Shown here in pieces: positions 1 to 12,960 of a stretch of 64,000 nt of DNA. Origin of the DNA: Isoetes taiwanensis (taxonomy: Eukaryota > Streptophyta > Lycopodiopsida > Isoetales > Isoetaceae); assembly GCA_021234155.1 (NCBI GenBank), contig JAJEKV010000313.1, forward strand, positions 250,001 through 314,000. The letters are read 5' to 3'. The notes under the pieces were generated by a model. That model saw only the letters and a list, made by a program, of their open reading frames with translations. It was not told the origin of the DNA and did not search any database. A program made the translations under genes and the position numbers. Position 1 is the stretch's first letter, and each line of letters starts with the position of its first letter.

Positions 1-1295
1 AATGTATAATATATAAATCTATTTCCCAGTAAATTGATAGACTAATAATTTTGTTAGTGTTGCATGCATCACAATCCTTTGTGCTAGAGGATTGAGTAAG
101 ATAGTGAACAACAAAAGCAACATGCAACAAGTCGCCAAGTCGAGGCTTTATTATTCCTGATCGAACAAGAAGATATCTGTTTTTTTCACCTGCGAAAGGT
201 ATATGAGACCTTAGATTGAATTTTCATTTATTTTTTATTCCAGCTAATTACATACTGATGCACATAGCCAGCCTATGTGAGAAGCTGTGCCTCTGGGTTT
301 TTTACAACACTAGAGTAAGAAGCCAGAGACGTTACACGTTGGCATGTTCGAGCACCATGATTTAGATGCCTGCTTTCTCCTATTGTTCTCTCAGGTAAAG
401 CTAAAAAACTGTAGGCACTTGCACAAAAGTTCTATTACAATTTTATAGAAAAATTTCTGTCTGATCTAAGAAGTGATGTTGTACTTTATGCCTACAAGAA
501 GATGGAGATGCTGGTACATTCAATAACTACGATTTAGAATATTGGCTACTACATTGATAGTGTAAAGTACTATATGCAAGCTCTTTGCAGTGTCAGTCCA
601 CTTTCGTTCTATAGGAAATAAAGTTGCAGAGCATGATTCCACCTGAGAATGAAGAGTCGATTAGTGTGCAACAAGCTTATACATACTGGAAACTCCAAAT
701 GTGTATAAGATTATCTTTCTGCAAACAAATGTGAACTTACAAAAGCTTTTACAGTTCTAATGAGCATCCAACCTATACATACAATACCCAAATCAAGTTG
801 CAATGAAAACTTGCTGATGAAGAAGACAGGGTTTGGTACGACCTGTAGCTACTCACAATTTATGCATAACTGGAGATTTAATATAAACAGCATGACTTCA
901 GAAGTAAACCACTTTCTAAGACCAAGATAAATAATGTGACTGCGTACTGCAGAATATCATATGTAGTAAGGTTAAATCGAATAGAAAACTGCACACACAT
1001 TCATATAGCAGTTTTGTCCTTGAAAGTGCAGGGCCATTAAACATTCCCAAGTCTTCTTGTTGGCATTCTATTTGAGCCTCCTTTTCTGCACTGAACTTTT
1101 ATCATTTGTGCCCATCTCCATTATAAGGTTCAGATCTTAGTGAGGATGAGAAATGCGGTGCAAACGGAAATGACTGTTAACTTTTTCAAAACAATTAGCT
1201 ATGACAATGTGGAGATTTTGCTGCTATCCACCTCACAAAAGAGGAGATAAATAAGTGGAATGGTATATTCCTATAGATGGAGATTCTAAATTTAC
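1..1295. other. AT-rich DNA, no gene seen
   Basis: No reading frame of convincing length, no recognisable domain and no obvious repeat is visible on either strand. It may be the 3' flank of the candidate exon that follows on the minus strand. Confidence 0.4.
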
Positions 1296-1512
1296 TTATA
1301 TTTTTCCACCCCTATAATTTATTTTTGGAAGCTTTTGTGACATCAACATCATCTTCATGTCCTCCTCAGTATCGAAATCTGCAGCTGGAGGAACAATTGA
1401 ATGATTTAGACTGAAACACAATAGGCTGTCTTTGGGCATTCCATGCTTTTGAATATGCAGTCACGGCTCCAGTTTGTTGAATCTCCTTAGGTTTTATTCT
1501 CTTGAGCTCTTC
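1296..1512 (-). CDS. Candidate 3'-terminal exon of an unknown gene
   Basis: On the minus strand a good splice acceptor (a T-rich tract ending TTTTTCAG) is followed at 1512 by a coding-like stretch beginning EELKRIKPKEIQQTGAVTAY. After about 40 residues the frame shifts by one base near 'TCATTCAATTG'. In the new frame it reads on through PPAADFDTEEDMK and SQKLPKINYRGGKI to a TAA stop at 1296-1298. The biased composition (Lys/Glu/Gln, few rare codons) and the acceptor argue for a real exon. I do not recognise the protein. The frameshift means either a pseudogene or a sequence error. Upstream exons should lie to the right, but I could not identify any. Confidence 0.35.
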
Positions 1513-4500
1513 CTGAAAAATTACAAAGGAGAATAACATTTCAGCAACATGAGAACAATATTTAATGTATATAACCGTGGATAATCACTGAGATTCAATT
1601 GCTGTATCTAGTCCTAAGCAAATTGGCATCAGTTATAGCCTGTTCATTAATTACTGCTTTGTAGTAAATAGCTATTACTCTCTGTGCAAGGCTTAACGGC
1701 ATTTGAATCTCACTTTTGCAACTATTCAAAGCATGAAATTCCAACAGATTGTGACTAATAAAATGGTGATATTGCTTATTACTGAATTGCCAATTTCCAC
1801 CTGTTGGCAGGACAAACTGCAACAAAACATTGCTACTTTGGCACTAACATCTCATATAATGGTGATTATTCAGTGCAGGTGGAACGGGCTAGCTTGATAG
1901 GAAGCACGAATAGGGTACGCATTGTGTGTGATCTGGGGTATCTGTTCTTCTCATATGTCTGCACTCTCCTTCTGAGCTCGATTTATTCAAGCACGGTCGA
2001 CAGAGGTTTTTCTATAGGTTGGGAGTAGATTCTTTCTGGGCTTTGCAATCCATGGTACGCCTCTATTCTCCTGTTTATGCATTATTCAGAATACTGTCAA
2101 GATTAACTTGATCTTCAAACATAGTAGTGTCATATTAAGCAGTGTCTCTAGCCCCTGGCATTTGTTTTTGTCGCTCAGACCCTGCCCAAGTCTATAGGAT
2201 TTTGTTGCTTCGTACGTTGCTCATTCCATCAGGCATGCTCTGAAGAATAATATGCAAAAAGGAATATGATCATGACTGAAACTGCAAATTGGAAAAGAAC
2301 CTGTGATGACATTCAATGATACAAATACGATTGTGTAGCTTTTCCATTATGGAATTTATGCTTTGTCCTTAGTTTTTAAGTTAGACACATGTATTTTTGC
2401 CATGTTCTGTTGTGCCGCAAATTTGAAAAAACATCAATTTGATATGGTAGCACAACATGCTGAATGTGAACCACTACAATAATTTTCATTGGACAGTAAG
2501 TGCATTTATTGGACCTAGCAAGAAGATTTCACATGCTTTGTTCGATCTTCACAGAGGTTGCATCAATAAATGATTTGCTATGCAAATTATCCATATGCTA
2601 CTGTTATCTCTCTATCATATTGAATCTATTCTTTGACACGGAAGCCATGTATGAACACAAACTGTTAATTAGCATCAATGGCTACTTGGAACGAGCTGAC
2701 TCTTTCTAGAGCAGTTTATTTGCAGGTGGTTACAAGCCATGACTTGGAATCACATGCAAGATGGTTAATGTAATTTCTAGCTTTTATGACTCACCATTTT
2801 GGTACCTGCTGAAAGGTCATAATCAGGTAGCAGAGGATTTTAGCAAGCGTCATACGAATAGAAGGAACCATCAGAGCTATGTTTTTTGATACTTATAAGC
2901 CAGATGACCCAGAATATTGATCTCGGATCTACAATTGTTGCTTTAACCCTCAAGAAACATAGCAAAACAGAGTTGAGAGAATACATATGGAACATAGGCA
3001 AAACGCATAGAACGTTTACCTTATGAACATATAGATGAGGGTTTCATAGCATAGGAAATCCTGTCGTAGTTCCATGTCTCATTTTGAATTTTAAATGGTG
3101 GTGATCTGGCATGGCAGAGACAAGGTAACTATGTATATTTCAATTATTTTGTCGTGTCGTAGGGATTTATTTGGAAATGTATGTAATAGACTCTAGATAA
3201 CATAATGATAACAATAAGGTTATTGGATTTTGCAGGGAAATGGTGGAATGATGATATAGAAATCGTTCCCTGCTCTATCTGATGCATGTCTGATCAACAG
3301 CCATCCTAGGCATTCTTCAAATGCCTCAATTTTTTAATTTCTTGATCTATAGGAAAGCTAGGTATTTCTTTGCTAGCTCGCACTTTTAAGCTCAAGTTTG
3401 ATCTCTATCTAGGATGCTCACAAAGTTAGCTACAGAAGGATGATTTAATATTTTCAAAGGTTGTAATGAATGTTTTTTCTTCGTTAAAAGCTAGAAGTGA
3501 CAAACATCTGTATTGCTTCAATTATGGAATATATTGTGCTATGGTTATACAAGAAAAATAATGAATTGTCTTCATTTAGTATAGTCCTTATGTGAACAAT
3601 AAATTCTTTCAAATCAGAAAAGGTCTATTCGGCCATAAATCCTTTGTAATATGCAGATGCTTTGCGAGATCTGCTCTTGGAAACGTCATTTGCAAGGCAT
3701 AGACATCGCAACAAGTCATCACATTTAATAAAATTTGAGATATCCTATACATACATTCAAGTTGGGCTACCATTTGCAGATAATGCATCTATCTATGGAG
3801 TGTTGTTGCACAATATTGAGTTTTCTTGCTGGTATTGGAAATTCTTGCTGGAAGACATGGATGTTTTTCATTCAATAGATTGTCATTTCTGTGCAAAGAT
3901 CTTGGACTATGGGAATGCTTCACTTTTAAATTCTAGGGGACCAACGGAGTTCTATCAAAATTTGAGATACTCACTATATTACTAGAGAGGAGAGTTGGGC
4001 ATCATTACATTTCCTTTTTCTACTAGACGTATCTCTTTCTACTAAACATGTGTTTTGGGTCATTAGATGATTTTTCAAGTGGAAAAATCTTAACCTTTAT
4101 TAACATATTTATGAATGTGCATGTCCACCATCACATGTATACGGATTGGTAAAGATGTATGAATATGACCGACCAAAGCATATTGCCGATGTGTGATTTT
4201 ATATTTGTGCTAGACGAAAATCATCTTACATATTTAAAACATTGGTCCTAATTATTTAGATGAACAAGGTACTTCTGACAAGCAATAGTTACGCTCCATA
4301 TTGGCAAGAAAATGAGAATGGTTTGTGATGTTGTATTATGAGGAACAATGAGAATAATTTTGATATGTACTTGATGTTCGTGTCTAAATTGATCCAACAA
4401 ATAAGACTATTATAAGCTTCATCTCAAACTATTCCTCGGTAATAATAATAATCTAGCACATCTCTACAAATTCGAATGCATGAGATACAAAGAGCAATGT

Positions 4501-5058
4501 ACATGGAGAGCTTTATTATTTGTAAGCTAATGTAAAACAAAAGGGAAGTGTATATACGTATATTAATTAATAGACTCACAATTGATATTTCCAACTCAAA
4601 GCATGCAGTATATAATGTCCCTCACACTCACACTCACGCTCACATTTACACCTCCCTTCATTTTTAGCAAATTTTGTACTTGCATACCCCACAAATGAGG
4701 AACTTTACGTACGGTGTAGATTAAGGAATAAGGGGTGAATATGCCTATCCAACAGCTCTCGCTGCCCTACGTCACCCTTCGTGTGAATATGCACCCAAAC
4801 CAAAGGGGGTTTAAGGGGGATTTTAATTTAAATGTGTTGGACCCAATAGTTGTGTTAATTAATGTCAATAGTAGTTATGTGTTGGTTGTTAATGTCAATG
4901 GTTGTTATGTGTTGGTTGTTATGTGTTGGGGGATTTAATTTTTATATGTTGGATGTTAATGGTTTGTGTTGCAAAAAAATTTTTTTGGCCCCTTCGGGGC
5001 TTTAGGGACCCCCCCCCGGTGTGACAAAAATTTTAAAATTCAAACCAAAGAAAACTAG
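1513..5058. other. AT-rich intergenic or intronic DNA
   Basis: Only short random-looking reading frames are present. The stretch 4,840-4,930 repeats a GT-rich motif (TGTTGGTTGTTA) several times. A run of nine C lies at about 5,010. No domain, RNA gene or transposon end could be supported. Confidence 0.35.
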
Positions 5059-5105
5059 AATTCATTTGAGGCTTTCATCACAGAATTCATTTGAGGCTTT
5101 CATCA
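5059..5105. repeat. Short tandem duplication (about 26-bp unit, two copies)
   Basis: The sequence AATTCATTTGAGGCTTTCAT occurs twice head to tail, separated by a few bases. This looks like simple slippage and no function is suggested. Confidence 0.7.
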
Positions 5106-5658
5106 GCTTTTGAATTTGATCACAATAAAACAAATAGAACATAAGTAAAAGTTACCATTAAGATAGAGCAGATTGATCCCATTATTCTGAAAGTCATAAA
5201 GTTTGCAACACCCATACACAAACATTTTTCAACTGGAATTTAACAACAGCCTTTGGCCTCCATGGATTCTTGTGGTGAGAAATCAAAGTGGGAAACTTTT
5301 CTGCTTGTTAGCACAAGGATCTAGAAGCCTTGGAATTTGCTTAATAACTGCCTCAAAATCTAAAAATGCATGGTAATTTTTTGCAAGCTTCATTCAGAAT
5401 GAGCCATAAAACAATATCCAATAGCGCAATCATGTATTAATCAGCTGGTAGGATGTGAAAGCCTACCAAACCCGGCCGAAAAATTGCTGTTTTAGCATAG
5501 ATAACTTAACCAAACATATTCATATCATACACTATCAAAAAGATCTCGAAGAGAGTTTTCCAAGGCAATAAAAATCATCTCAAACAGAGCTCTGGATCAA
5601 AAGTTATGATAAGAAATGTGTTGCCGGCAGGGAAACTGCACTACATGCGCCCTTCAAG

Positions 5659-5856
5659 CCCTTCATGTGCCCATTATGCACCACACACACAAAAAGAGGG
5701 CTTTTGTTGTGAGCCATTGGTTGTTGACCATTGGAAAGAAAGGCTAAAATCAATGGCCCTTCATGTGCCCATTATGCACCACACACACAAAAATAGGGCT
5801 TTTGTTGTGAGCCATTGGTTGTTGACCATTGAAAAAAAAAAGGCTAAAATCAATGG
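5659..5856. repeat. About 99-bp tandem duplication
   Basis: A unit starting CCCTTCATGTGCCCATTATG occurs at 5,659 and again at about 5,757. The copies are nearly identical, including the CA-rich run and the segment around TTGTTGACCATTG; they differ mainly in the length of an A-run. It creates a 94-codon open frame at 5,606-5,890, which I take to be a by-product of the duplication and not a gene. Confidence 0.8.
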
Positions 5857-6055
5857 CTCAGAAATGGTGCACTCTAAATGTACGCATTAGTACATCCATT
5901 TGAATACATCACGAAATCATAGGAAAACCTTAGTGAAAAGCGTACAAAAACACAAAGAAAACCCCCTGTTATTATGCTACATATTCAAGTGCAAAAATTG
6001 CCACATTTTTTTCTCTAACCAATAATCAAATAACCACCTTTCTAATTGTACTAAA

Positions 6056-6084
6056 GCTCGGCAACGCCGGGCACCATAACTAGT
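6056..6084 (+). mobile_element. Helitron-like 3' terminus (plus orientation)
   Basis: A short GC-rich palindrome (GCTCGGCAACGCCGGGC, 6056-6072) is followed 7 bases later by CTAG (6080-6083) and then T. Plant Helitrons end in a small hairpin followed by CTRR and insert before a T, so the geometry fits. A mirror-image version occurs near 20,310. I could not find the matching 5' TC end, so the body to the left is undefined. Confidence 0.45.
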
Positions 6085-6690
6085 ATGTATAAATTTGGAT
6101 TAGTACCTCAATGATAGCAAGCAAAGTATTTATTTCCATCTCGTGACAATATTTTCCACGTAGCTTTAGTTATATCCTTCCTAAAATCTAGCTTGTGGTT
6201 TACAGTTTTTGCCTATGGCATTCCTGACCATTTGTGTAAGATGAACGAACATGACAGTTCCAAAAACTTGATCTGCAAATTGACATTTATCAGAAGTATG
6301 GAATGTTTGCACGTTCGCTACAGAAATCACCCATTCAATAATGGCAAGGTTTGAAATTAGTCTGTACCAGTCCTCTGCCAGTGGGACCACTTTTTTCGGC
6401 AATAAGGCTAAGATTTGGGAGGCAAAAGCACATAAGAAAACGAGGTATATAAAAGAACATGCCGGCCATAGACTCTAATGGTGGATTAGGTCAATTAACA
6501 AACTATATTGGAGCTGTCGCTAATGCTCTGCTTCTGCACCTCTGTACAACGTATCCATTCCAGCCCTATACAAAAATTAGTCCCAAAAACAACCTGATAT
6601 CCAAATCAAAAAAATGGGAGATAAAAGAAAGGAATTAGCTTGACACAGGCATTTGATATTGTCTACAGCTATATATCGAATGCAAAGACC

Positions 6691-6998
6691 GTCGTCGGAT
6701 TTGAGCTGAAAACTACTGGGCTTTTTCAGAGGCGCAGAAAAACATCTTATTGAGCTTATTTCTTCTTTGAAACGTTGGCCCTTGGCAAAGAGCTCTGTTC
6801 TCAGATTCAATAGAAACAGCAAGAATGCATCGATTTTGGCCGTGCCGGTTAGCTAGTTTGCATAGCGGCCGCTCAGCAATACTGGCGACCGCCAGTTTCA
6901 AGCAGTTTCAGGCATAATTTAGGCATATTCCAGCATATGCTTAGAATATGCCGAAAACCCACATGAACAAGGGTTTGCCCCCTAGGGGCAACCCAAAA
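6691..6998 (-). repeat. Repeat R, copy 1 (left border of arm A)
   Basis: R is a ~0.3-kb sequence found four times in the window (here; 11,340-11,562; 15,112-15,440; partly at 39,441-39,528). Read on the minus strand it starts with a perfect palindrome (GGTTGCCCCTAGGGGGCAA), passes a GCATATTC/GCATATGC motif and a GGCGGTCGCC palindrome, and ends near CAAATCCGACGACGG. In copies 2 and 3 the MED33 coding sequence starts directly after this end; here unrelated DNA follows. R therefore flanks the MED33 fragment on both sides in the same orientation. Its nature (element end, captured exon, or LTR-like border) is unknown. Confidence 0.75.
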
Positions 6999-7970
6999 AG
7001 GCAATTTAATATATGTGGATCAACATGTCAAATCAATGCCATGGATAGTGCAATGGATGTGGTCGGTGGTCATGCCTTAAGAGTCACCAATTGTGCACCA
7101 TGTCCAATCGAGGACCATAATGAAAGGCAACGTGGACCGAATTCCTGGGAACTCTAGCATCCTACCTGTTAAAATCGAGAATCTTCGATAGGGAAAAAAA
7201 AATCCAGGAAGTTTTTCGATCAAAATTTGTGTGTTTCTTTCTATTATTTCAGATGAAATCTAGATTTTCATAAGCCCCTTCTGCCTAGCTTAAATTATAT
7301 ACAAAATAGACTTGTTATATTTTTGGAATTTGTCTTACAATGATGAAATCGATTAGATTTACCAATATCAAATCATAATTATTGTGTCAATCAAGCCCAC
7401 TAAATGAAGTGGATAAAAAAGTGGGTCCAATTTAAATCATTCAAGCTAGATCCACAACAGATTATTTGAAGGATGAATAAACACATAATTATTGCATCAA
7501 ATCAAGGCCATTGAATGAAGTGAACGAAAAAATGGGTTCCATTATGAACTAGATCCATAACAGGGTACTTGAATGATGTTTTCTGGTTGTAGTGGGCTAG
7601 ATGCATCCACTACTTTTTAGTAAAGAGTACATGTCGTGTATCATGGCAAGAACCTTTTCAGATATGCGATTTAATTGACTGTTTCAAAGTTTGCTTGCCA
7701 CCTTCCCCAAAGTGGAGGGTTCAAAGCATTCTATTTTCAAAATCTCCTTGCTCATTAGTGGTGCACCTCCCCTAAAGTGGAGGGCTCACACCAACTAGCA
7801 GCCGTCTAATCCACCCAAATCATGCTAGTACATTTTGATCAAGAAATAATTGTAATTCATATTCCAACTAGCAACAGAAGAAAAAAAATATTTAAGATAG
7901 AACAAGAGCATGAATGGCATCCGTCCACAATTGGTTTCATCCAAGAGAACAACTATACAGGAAATGAAGA

Positions 7971-10900
7971 TCACACTAGCTCTGCAGTTGCACCCATAGC
8001 AGCAATACCTGCTTTTTCTAGAAGAGCAACTGCAAGATCATCTTCATGCCAAAAACTTACTCCTTTTGCAAGTTTCTTCAATACATCAATTTTAATGTCC
8101 TTAATCCAGCCTGGAGTACATGTTACCAACAATGCTAGGAAACCAAGGACGTAGACTTTCCAAGTAGTTTGCCCACACCTAACTGTAATCATACCATCTA
8201 ATGCAGATGCCAAGAAATCCATATGTGAACTAAGAACCCGCTGGCGGAGAGCATTTAGGGAGGATCTTGCAGCACTTTGTGTGGTTGGGCTCTCAGAAGG
8301 TGCAATGCCCCATGCAAGTGCTCCAGAAAGTAAAGAGAAATGAGCAATAGCATACCCTTCTAGTACTGTGCCTTGACTACTAGACTTGGTTCTGAAGTTG
8401 CTACCAGATAAAAACCAAATTGGTAGGCTTTCCGAATATAGTGTTTGGATCAGGGATGCACCCCCAATGACATGAAGTAAGGAAGCCCCCAATGTTGATG
8501 CCTGCAAGACTCGAGCAATAGAAGTGGAAAAAGAGCATCTAAGACGTGTCTCACGTTTCATACGTCCAACTTCTATTTCTTTGGAAACTAAATCCCTAGC
8601 TGTTCTGCAACAAGCATGAGCAGGAGATACCCCCAAGGCTAGAATGAGTATAATTTTCATGACCAAGAAGGGCACCTACACCACCATTAAATTTAAGTTT
8701 AGGGAAAAGACTACTATCTGAACCCTATGTGGCAGAGAAACAGCTTCGAACGTAACAATTGTTTGATGGCATTTTTATCCTGTGTAAATGCTGTGCGTGA
8801 TGCTGAAAAAACCAAGTATTCATGCCACCTCTTGATCTTTTGCACCCAAAGAGCCGCAACAATTGCCATGCTAGGCCATGGACTCCAGCTAGCCATGCTT
8901 TCTAATGCTGGTCCAGCAATACCAAGAACAATATCTGAGGGTTTATCCAATTTGAATAAGATAAGATAAGATAAGATCAGAAATTTTTACGTCCACGGGA
9001 ACCCAACGGGTTATGGGACGGCACATGCAAGGGCAACAACCCATCTAAAACCTGGGGACTAGGCCCCATCACCAAACACAATAACTAAATATTAAAAGAC
9101 TACTAAGAATAAGATAAGATAATGCTAATGCTAGTGGTAAACTTATGCTTCTAAAATTATCTAGACATAGCCAGTCCAAGGACAGTAGGACATGAAGGCA
9201 TTGTATAATGGTCCAGTAACCGGTGCACCTTCCATAAATGCTGACCAAGGAGAAGCTTGTGATGAAGTAGAAAGCAGGAAACTGGACATTGGCATTGCAT
9301 AGCCTGGCCAAAGATATGCCGATGTGTCCAGTAATCCTCTTGCAATGCATACCTCCACAATCAAATGCCGCATGCTTGCCACTGTACACATCAAAGAATA
9401 GCCACACTTCAACAAAGGCTAGGAAAGAAAGAAACAAAGAAATATTATATTAACGTAGACTGTTCTAGGAAAGAAAACTTTTCAATGCACTCATCCAGAT
9501 ATTTAAAGATGCAGAGATGCCTTAAAGCATTTACTTAGACAATTTGCAATTGCAATTATGATGCTTGGGGTGCTTCAATTAACTGCTTTCAAAATAGATT
9601 GTGAACAATGAACTACAATTTCTTGGGCCATAGGCCATTTTTATTTGTATATCATTTTACAACAGTTTCGTGACTTGGCATTCCCTTTCTTTCTAGACTG
9701 CCATCATATTAGGTTATTCTTGTAAAACACTTGCTTGCCCTCCTCTCATCTGACACGCACAAAATGCAAAGAAATAGGATCTGATGATTTGTAGTTTGAC
9801 TGTATCTTCTAAGGAATTTTGCCAGTGTTGAAATGTTGCAACAGCATTGTTTTGCCTCCTAAAAGCTAAAAAACCATGAAGCACAAACCTATTTTATTGG
9901 AATAACTGTTACTTGATATATGTCCATCGTAGAAAGTTCCACCTATACGAGAATGGCAAGCATATGAAGATGTTGTAGTGCGAAGTTGGTTAGTCGGCCG
10001 CAACGACTAATTGTGGAGGAGAAAGTAAGCTTTCAAAACTGTCCCAAAACTTGCGGACCGCCAAAAACGCCGCCGGCGAAGTGTTAAGGGACTTCCTCTC
10101 ATTGTCTCCTCCATTCCCATCCATAGCATACTGATTAGACCTTTTCTCTTCATCAATAACGGCCACGGAAGCCAGCGGCACAATAGACACCACCATACAT
10201 AAACGGACTCAATATGAGGCTTCGGACCATCAACGTGCTCTCGTTCCTAAAAAAATTGCACTCAAAAACCCAGTGTCAAACCATAATAACCATGCGAAAA
10301 GAGATCTCATTACTTTGTAAAGGCATGTACCCTGTTCACATGGCGCAATGCAGCAATCCACAGACCCAAAAATAAGACATCCCATGTTGATCCTTGAACA
10401 GCCTGCAGTGATCTCATCAAGTCTATGCCCATAAGTATACATCAAGAAACTGACATAGGGGTGTTTCAAAACCATGGTAAAAGTATGGCCACAAGTTCAA
10501 AAAGATGCATCTTTCCTTATATTGCCAAAGATTTGCTATTCATATGCCAGAATGTGGTTGAAATGAAACTCACAAATCTATATAGAATCCAATAGCAAAC
10601 TAACCAGCAAGTGCTTCTGCTGTTGATGTTGCAAGCACTCTCCTTTCTTCCATTGCATCCTCCATAAAAATATCAAATGGAAGCCAGGCAGTAATTCTTC
10701 CTGAGCCCCATCCATTGCCAAATGCCCCAATGCATGATCCCTTGTCTAAAAGGGTTTGGATAACTGGCATCTGTTCTGGTTTCCATTCCTGGTATAAGCT
10801 TGTCTGTATTGTGCTTGCCAATTTTTCAAGCAACCTCAGGTGCCTCCCTTGGGACGGCAGATGAAGCTTCACAAGCCAATGCTTGTAACAATTGCATGGC

Positions 10901-11344
10901 CCCATTTTTCTGGCCTACATAGTGCAATGCATGTTACTAATATTATGTTAGAAGCCACAAACTTAAAATTTTCTTTCTTTTTCTCTAGTTCCCTTTCTTT
11001 ACAGGAGAAATCTTGATAAGATGGCAATGGTGATAGTCCTGTTCACTTTAACTATTTAACAAATCAAAGCTACTCTATGACTGTAAATAAAGTCGATGAA
11101 ACTTACAAATTTATGCGTGCAAGGTGAAGCAATGCAACCGTCTTCTATCTTTCATTATTTTTGTCAAAACCTCAATAGCCTTGATGTTACTGCTCTGTCT
11201 AATCTGATCTAAATCTTCATATCTCTTCTTCTTCAGATCCTCCCCAGACTCTGCCATAATATAGTCCTGTATTCTATGATGATTCTCATATGTTGTGCTC
11301 CACTCCTCTGCAGTTGCATCAGCTAACCTTTGCACCAAAAACAC
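7971..11344 (-). pseudogene. MED33: MED33 (REF4-type Mediator subunit) fragment, copy A
   Basis: MED33 is a large plant subunit of the Mediator tail that links transcription factors to RNA polymerase II and restrains phenylpropanoid genes. Exons on the minus strand, in order: ~11,344-11,128 (AEEWSTTYENHHRIQDYI; AIEVLTKIM), ~10,910-10,606 (TLLDKGSCIGAFGNGWGSG; WLPFDIFMEDAM), ~10,405-10,320 (the AVQGSTW/TAALRYVNG exon in copy B), ~10,240-9,990 (IVPLASVAVIDEEKRSNQ; LLSPPQL), ~9,420-9,165 (ARGLLDTSAYLWPGYAM; GAPVTGPLYNA), ~8,950-8,714 (DIVLGIAGPALESMASW; ALWVQKIKRWHEYLVFSAS) and ~8,675-7,971 (FLASALDGMITVRCG; CTPGWIKDI; stop after TAELV). The order matches the second half of the family. The N-terminal part is missing: repeat R abuts the first exon. 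One-base lesions (after the AIEVLTKIM segment; near 10,830; near 10,195) break the frame, so I call it a pseudogene fragment, with sequence error possible. Confidence 0.85.
8956..9125 (-). mobile_element. Short LINE/SINE-type insertion in a MED33 intron
   Basis: On the minus strand this ends ...GTTCCCGTGGACGTAAAAAT followed by an (AAGAT/ATCTT)n tail. The end motif is shared with the LINE 3' ends at 11,580, 16,430, 60,950 and 62,490. AATAAGATAAGATA occurs on both sides (about 8,956 and 9,109), which fits a target-site duplication merged with the simple-repeat tail. It has no coding capacity and is absent from arm B. I read it as a 5'-truncated LINE or a SINE that borrowed the LINE tail. Confidence 0.5.
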
Positions 11345-11562
11345 CGTCGCCGGATTTGAGCTGAAAACTACTGGGCTTTTTCAGAGGCGCAGAAAAACAT
11401 CTTATTGAGCTTATTTCTTCTTTGAAACGTTGGCCCTTGGCAAAGAGCTCTGTTCTCAGATTCAGTAGAAACAGCAAGAATGCATCGATTTTGGCTGTGC
11501 CAGTTAGCCGGTTTGCATAGTGGCCGCCCAGCAACACTGGCGACCGCTAGTTTGAAGCATTG
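11340..11562 (-). repeat. Repeat R, copy 2 (5' border of MED33 copy A)
   Basis: Same sequence as copy 1 from the GGCGGTCGCC palindrome to CAAATCCGGCGACGG, where MED33 coding sequence begins. The outer part, with the GCATATGC motif and the CCCCTAGGGG palindrome, is missing. Similarity stops at about 11,562, just before the simple-repeat tail of the LINE. Confidence 0.75.
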
Positions 11563-11569
11563 GAGTCAA

Positions 11570-12960
11570 GAAAGGAAGGAAGGAAGGTATTTTTATCGTC
11601 CACGGAGACCAATCGGTCTATGGGACCCAATACAAAAGCACCCGGATTAAAAAACCCCCGCCCCGAAGGGTTTTCGAGGGAAAAACCGTGGCAAAGAATC
11701 GGCCTACCGACAAAGGCATTCCAATATAACGAAATGTAAAACACACAAATATATACACTCATGTACTGGTACCCATAGTGCACGATCGTGGCGGCCGGTG
11801 AGAGGGGCAAAGGTGGGCTCGCGCAGATCCGGACCTCTCGAATGTCGACCCGAGCACGATCTTGACGGGTGTGTTCATCAAAGCAAATGTAGGGGCAAGT
11901 CCCTGCGCATTAAGGGAACCTATCTAGCCGGATCGGTGAATCTTTGGGCAACTTCTGGAAAGTGTGAGACTCATCCTCAATGGCACCCGTTTGACAAGAT
12001 CTTGAGCCTGCACATCTGGCGGGGCTCCCCAATCCACATGCCCGCCTCGATCGCGAGGAGATGGTGGGCTTTTGTCGCGAATGGAGGCAATGAGTCCCGC
12101 GCTTTTTAGGGGCGGTAGGAACGCAGTAGAGCTGCGGGCCGGGCCAAATGGGGTTGATGTGCTCCTTGTAATGGGCCGTTTTGACCTGCTCTAGAGCGCC
12201 GGGGGTCCCAGAGCTTGCCAAGGAAGCAAGCATCCGGGGTATTCCGCGGTACGTCACGATCGACCTCTGTGGGTCCACCGGCACGCATCCGTGCTCTTGC
12301 ACGCGTTCCATCCGGGCGAACCACCGATCTCTCTTACCCCTCCAACAGGCCTCGAGCGGCTGCGGGCCCATTGCCACGACATAAGCCCGGTCGCGGGGAG
12401 CCGAGCATCACCCATATTAACCACTTTCAAAGTAGACAATGTGTCTATCAAGGGCTGCCGGTGAAGCGGCAAGAATCCGTTTCTCGCAAGAATCCGATAG
12501 GGACTCAAGGTTTCACCCAAGTGCCCGTGCCAAAAATACCTTCCTCGCACTCTGCTCCAAGTCATTCCAGTCGCCAAAGAGACGACGTGGGGCCCCAAAC
12601 CTCGACCCCGCATGGAAGGGACGAGGGCTCGACCGAAACAGCGGATGTGATTGATGGCCCCAATCACAGAGCTCTGCCTGATGACTGTTGTTCTGCATGA
12701 CATAAAGCACTTTCTAGCCTGCTGTCACCCGCAAGCGGATGGACGTCTCCCAACAGAGCGAGGAGGGGAACTCCAGCCCTAGGTACTTGTAGGTGGGCGT
12801 GACCTCCACAGGCTGTCCTCGATATGTGAGTGCAGGAGGTGTGGGGTGGCGTGAGGAGGATATGAGAACCACCCTGGTCTTGGCCAGATTCACGCGCATA
12901 AAGGAGAATGCCATAAATGCTGGCAGCATGCTGGTCGCCATATCTCGAGGCTTCAGCCCT
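11570..12960 (-). mobile_element. 5'-truncated LINE, copy 1
   Basis: The minus strand holds the end of a LINE reverse transcriptase (12,941-12,714: VNLAKTRVVLISSSR, then YKYLGLEFPS) followed by a broken C-terminal region (12,377-11,910) that matches LINE copy 2 (for example AMGPQPLEACW against AMGPQRLKACW, and a conserved GAIEDESHT/GVIEDEAHT segment). The 3' end shares a block around CGAAGGGTTTTCGAGGGAAA and the terminal motif GGTCTCCGTGGACGATAAAA, followed by an (AAGG)n-type tail at 11,570-11,582. It is about 1.4 kb, truncated inside the reverse transcriptase, with several frameshifts. It is noticeably GC-richer than its surroundings. Confidence 0.75.

Larger units (their letters stand above)
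6691..11562 (-). repeat. Arm A of a large inverted duplication carrying MED33
   Basis: The whole interval (R, 3' flank, MED33 exons and introns, R) is repeated in opposite orientation as arm B: 15,112-15,675, then 22,550-25,098, then 38,127-39,528. Matching includes introns and the downstream region, for example the segment around 7,680-7,800 against 38,640-38,730, so this is a genomic duplication and not retrocopying. Arm A is the compact version, interrupted only by a small LINE/SINE tail at about 8,956-9,125. Confidence 0.85.

Noticed and set aside
7822-8154. 110-codon plus-strand frame antisense to MED33
   Set aside because: It is the complement of the conserved last MED33 exon and has no independent support.
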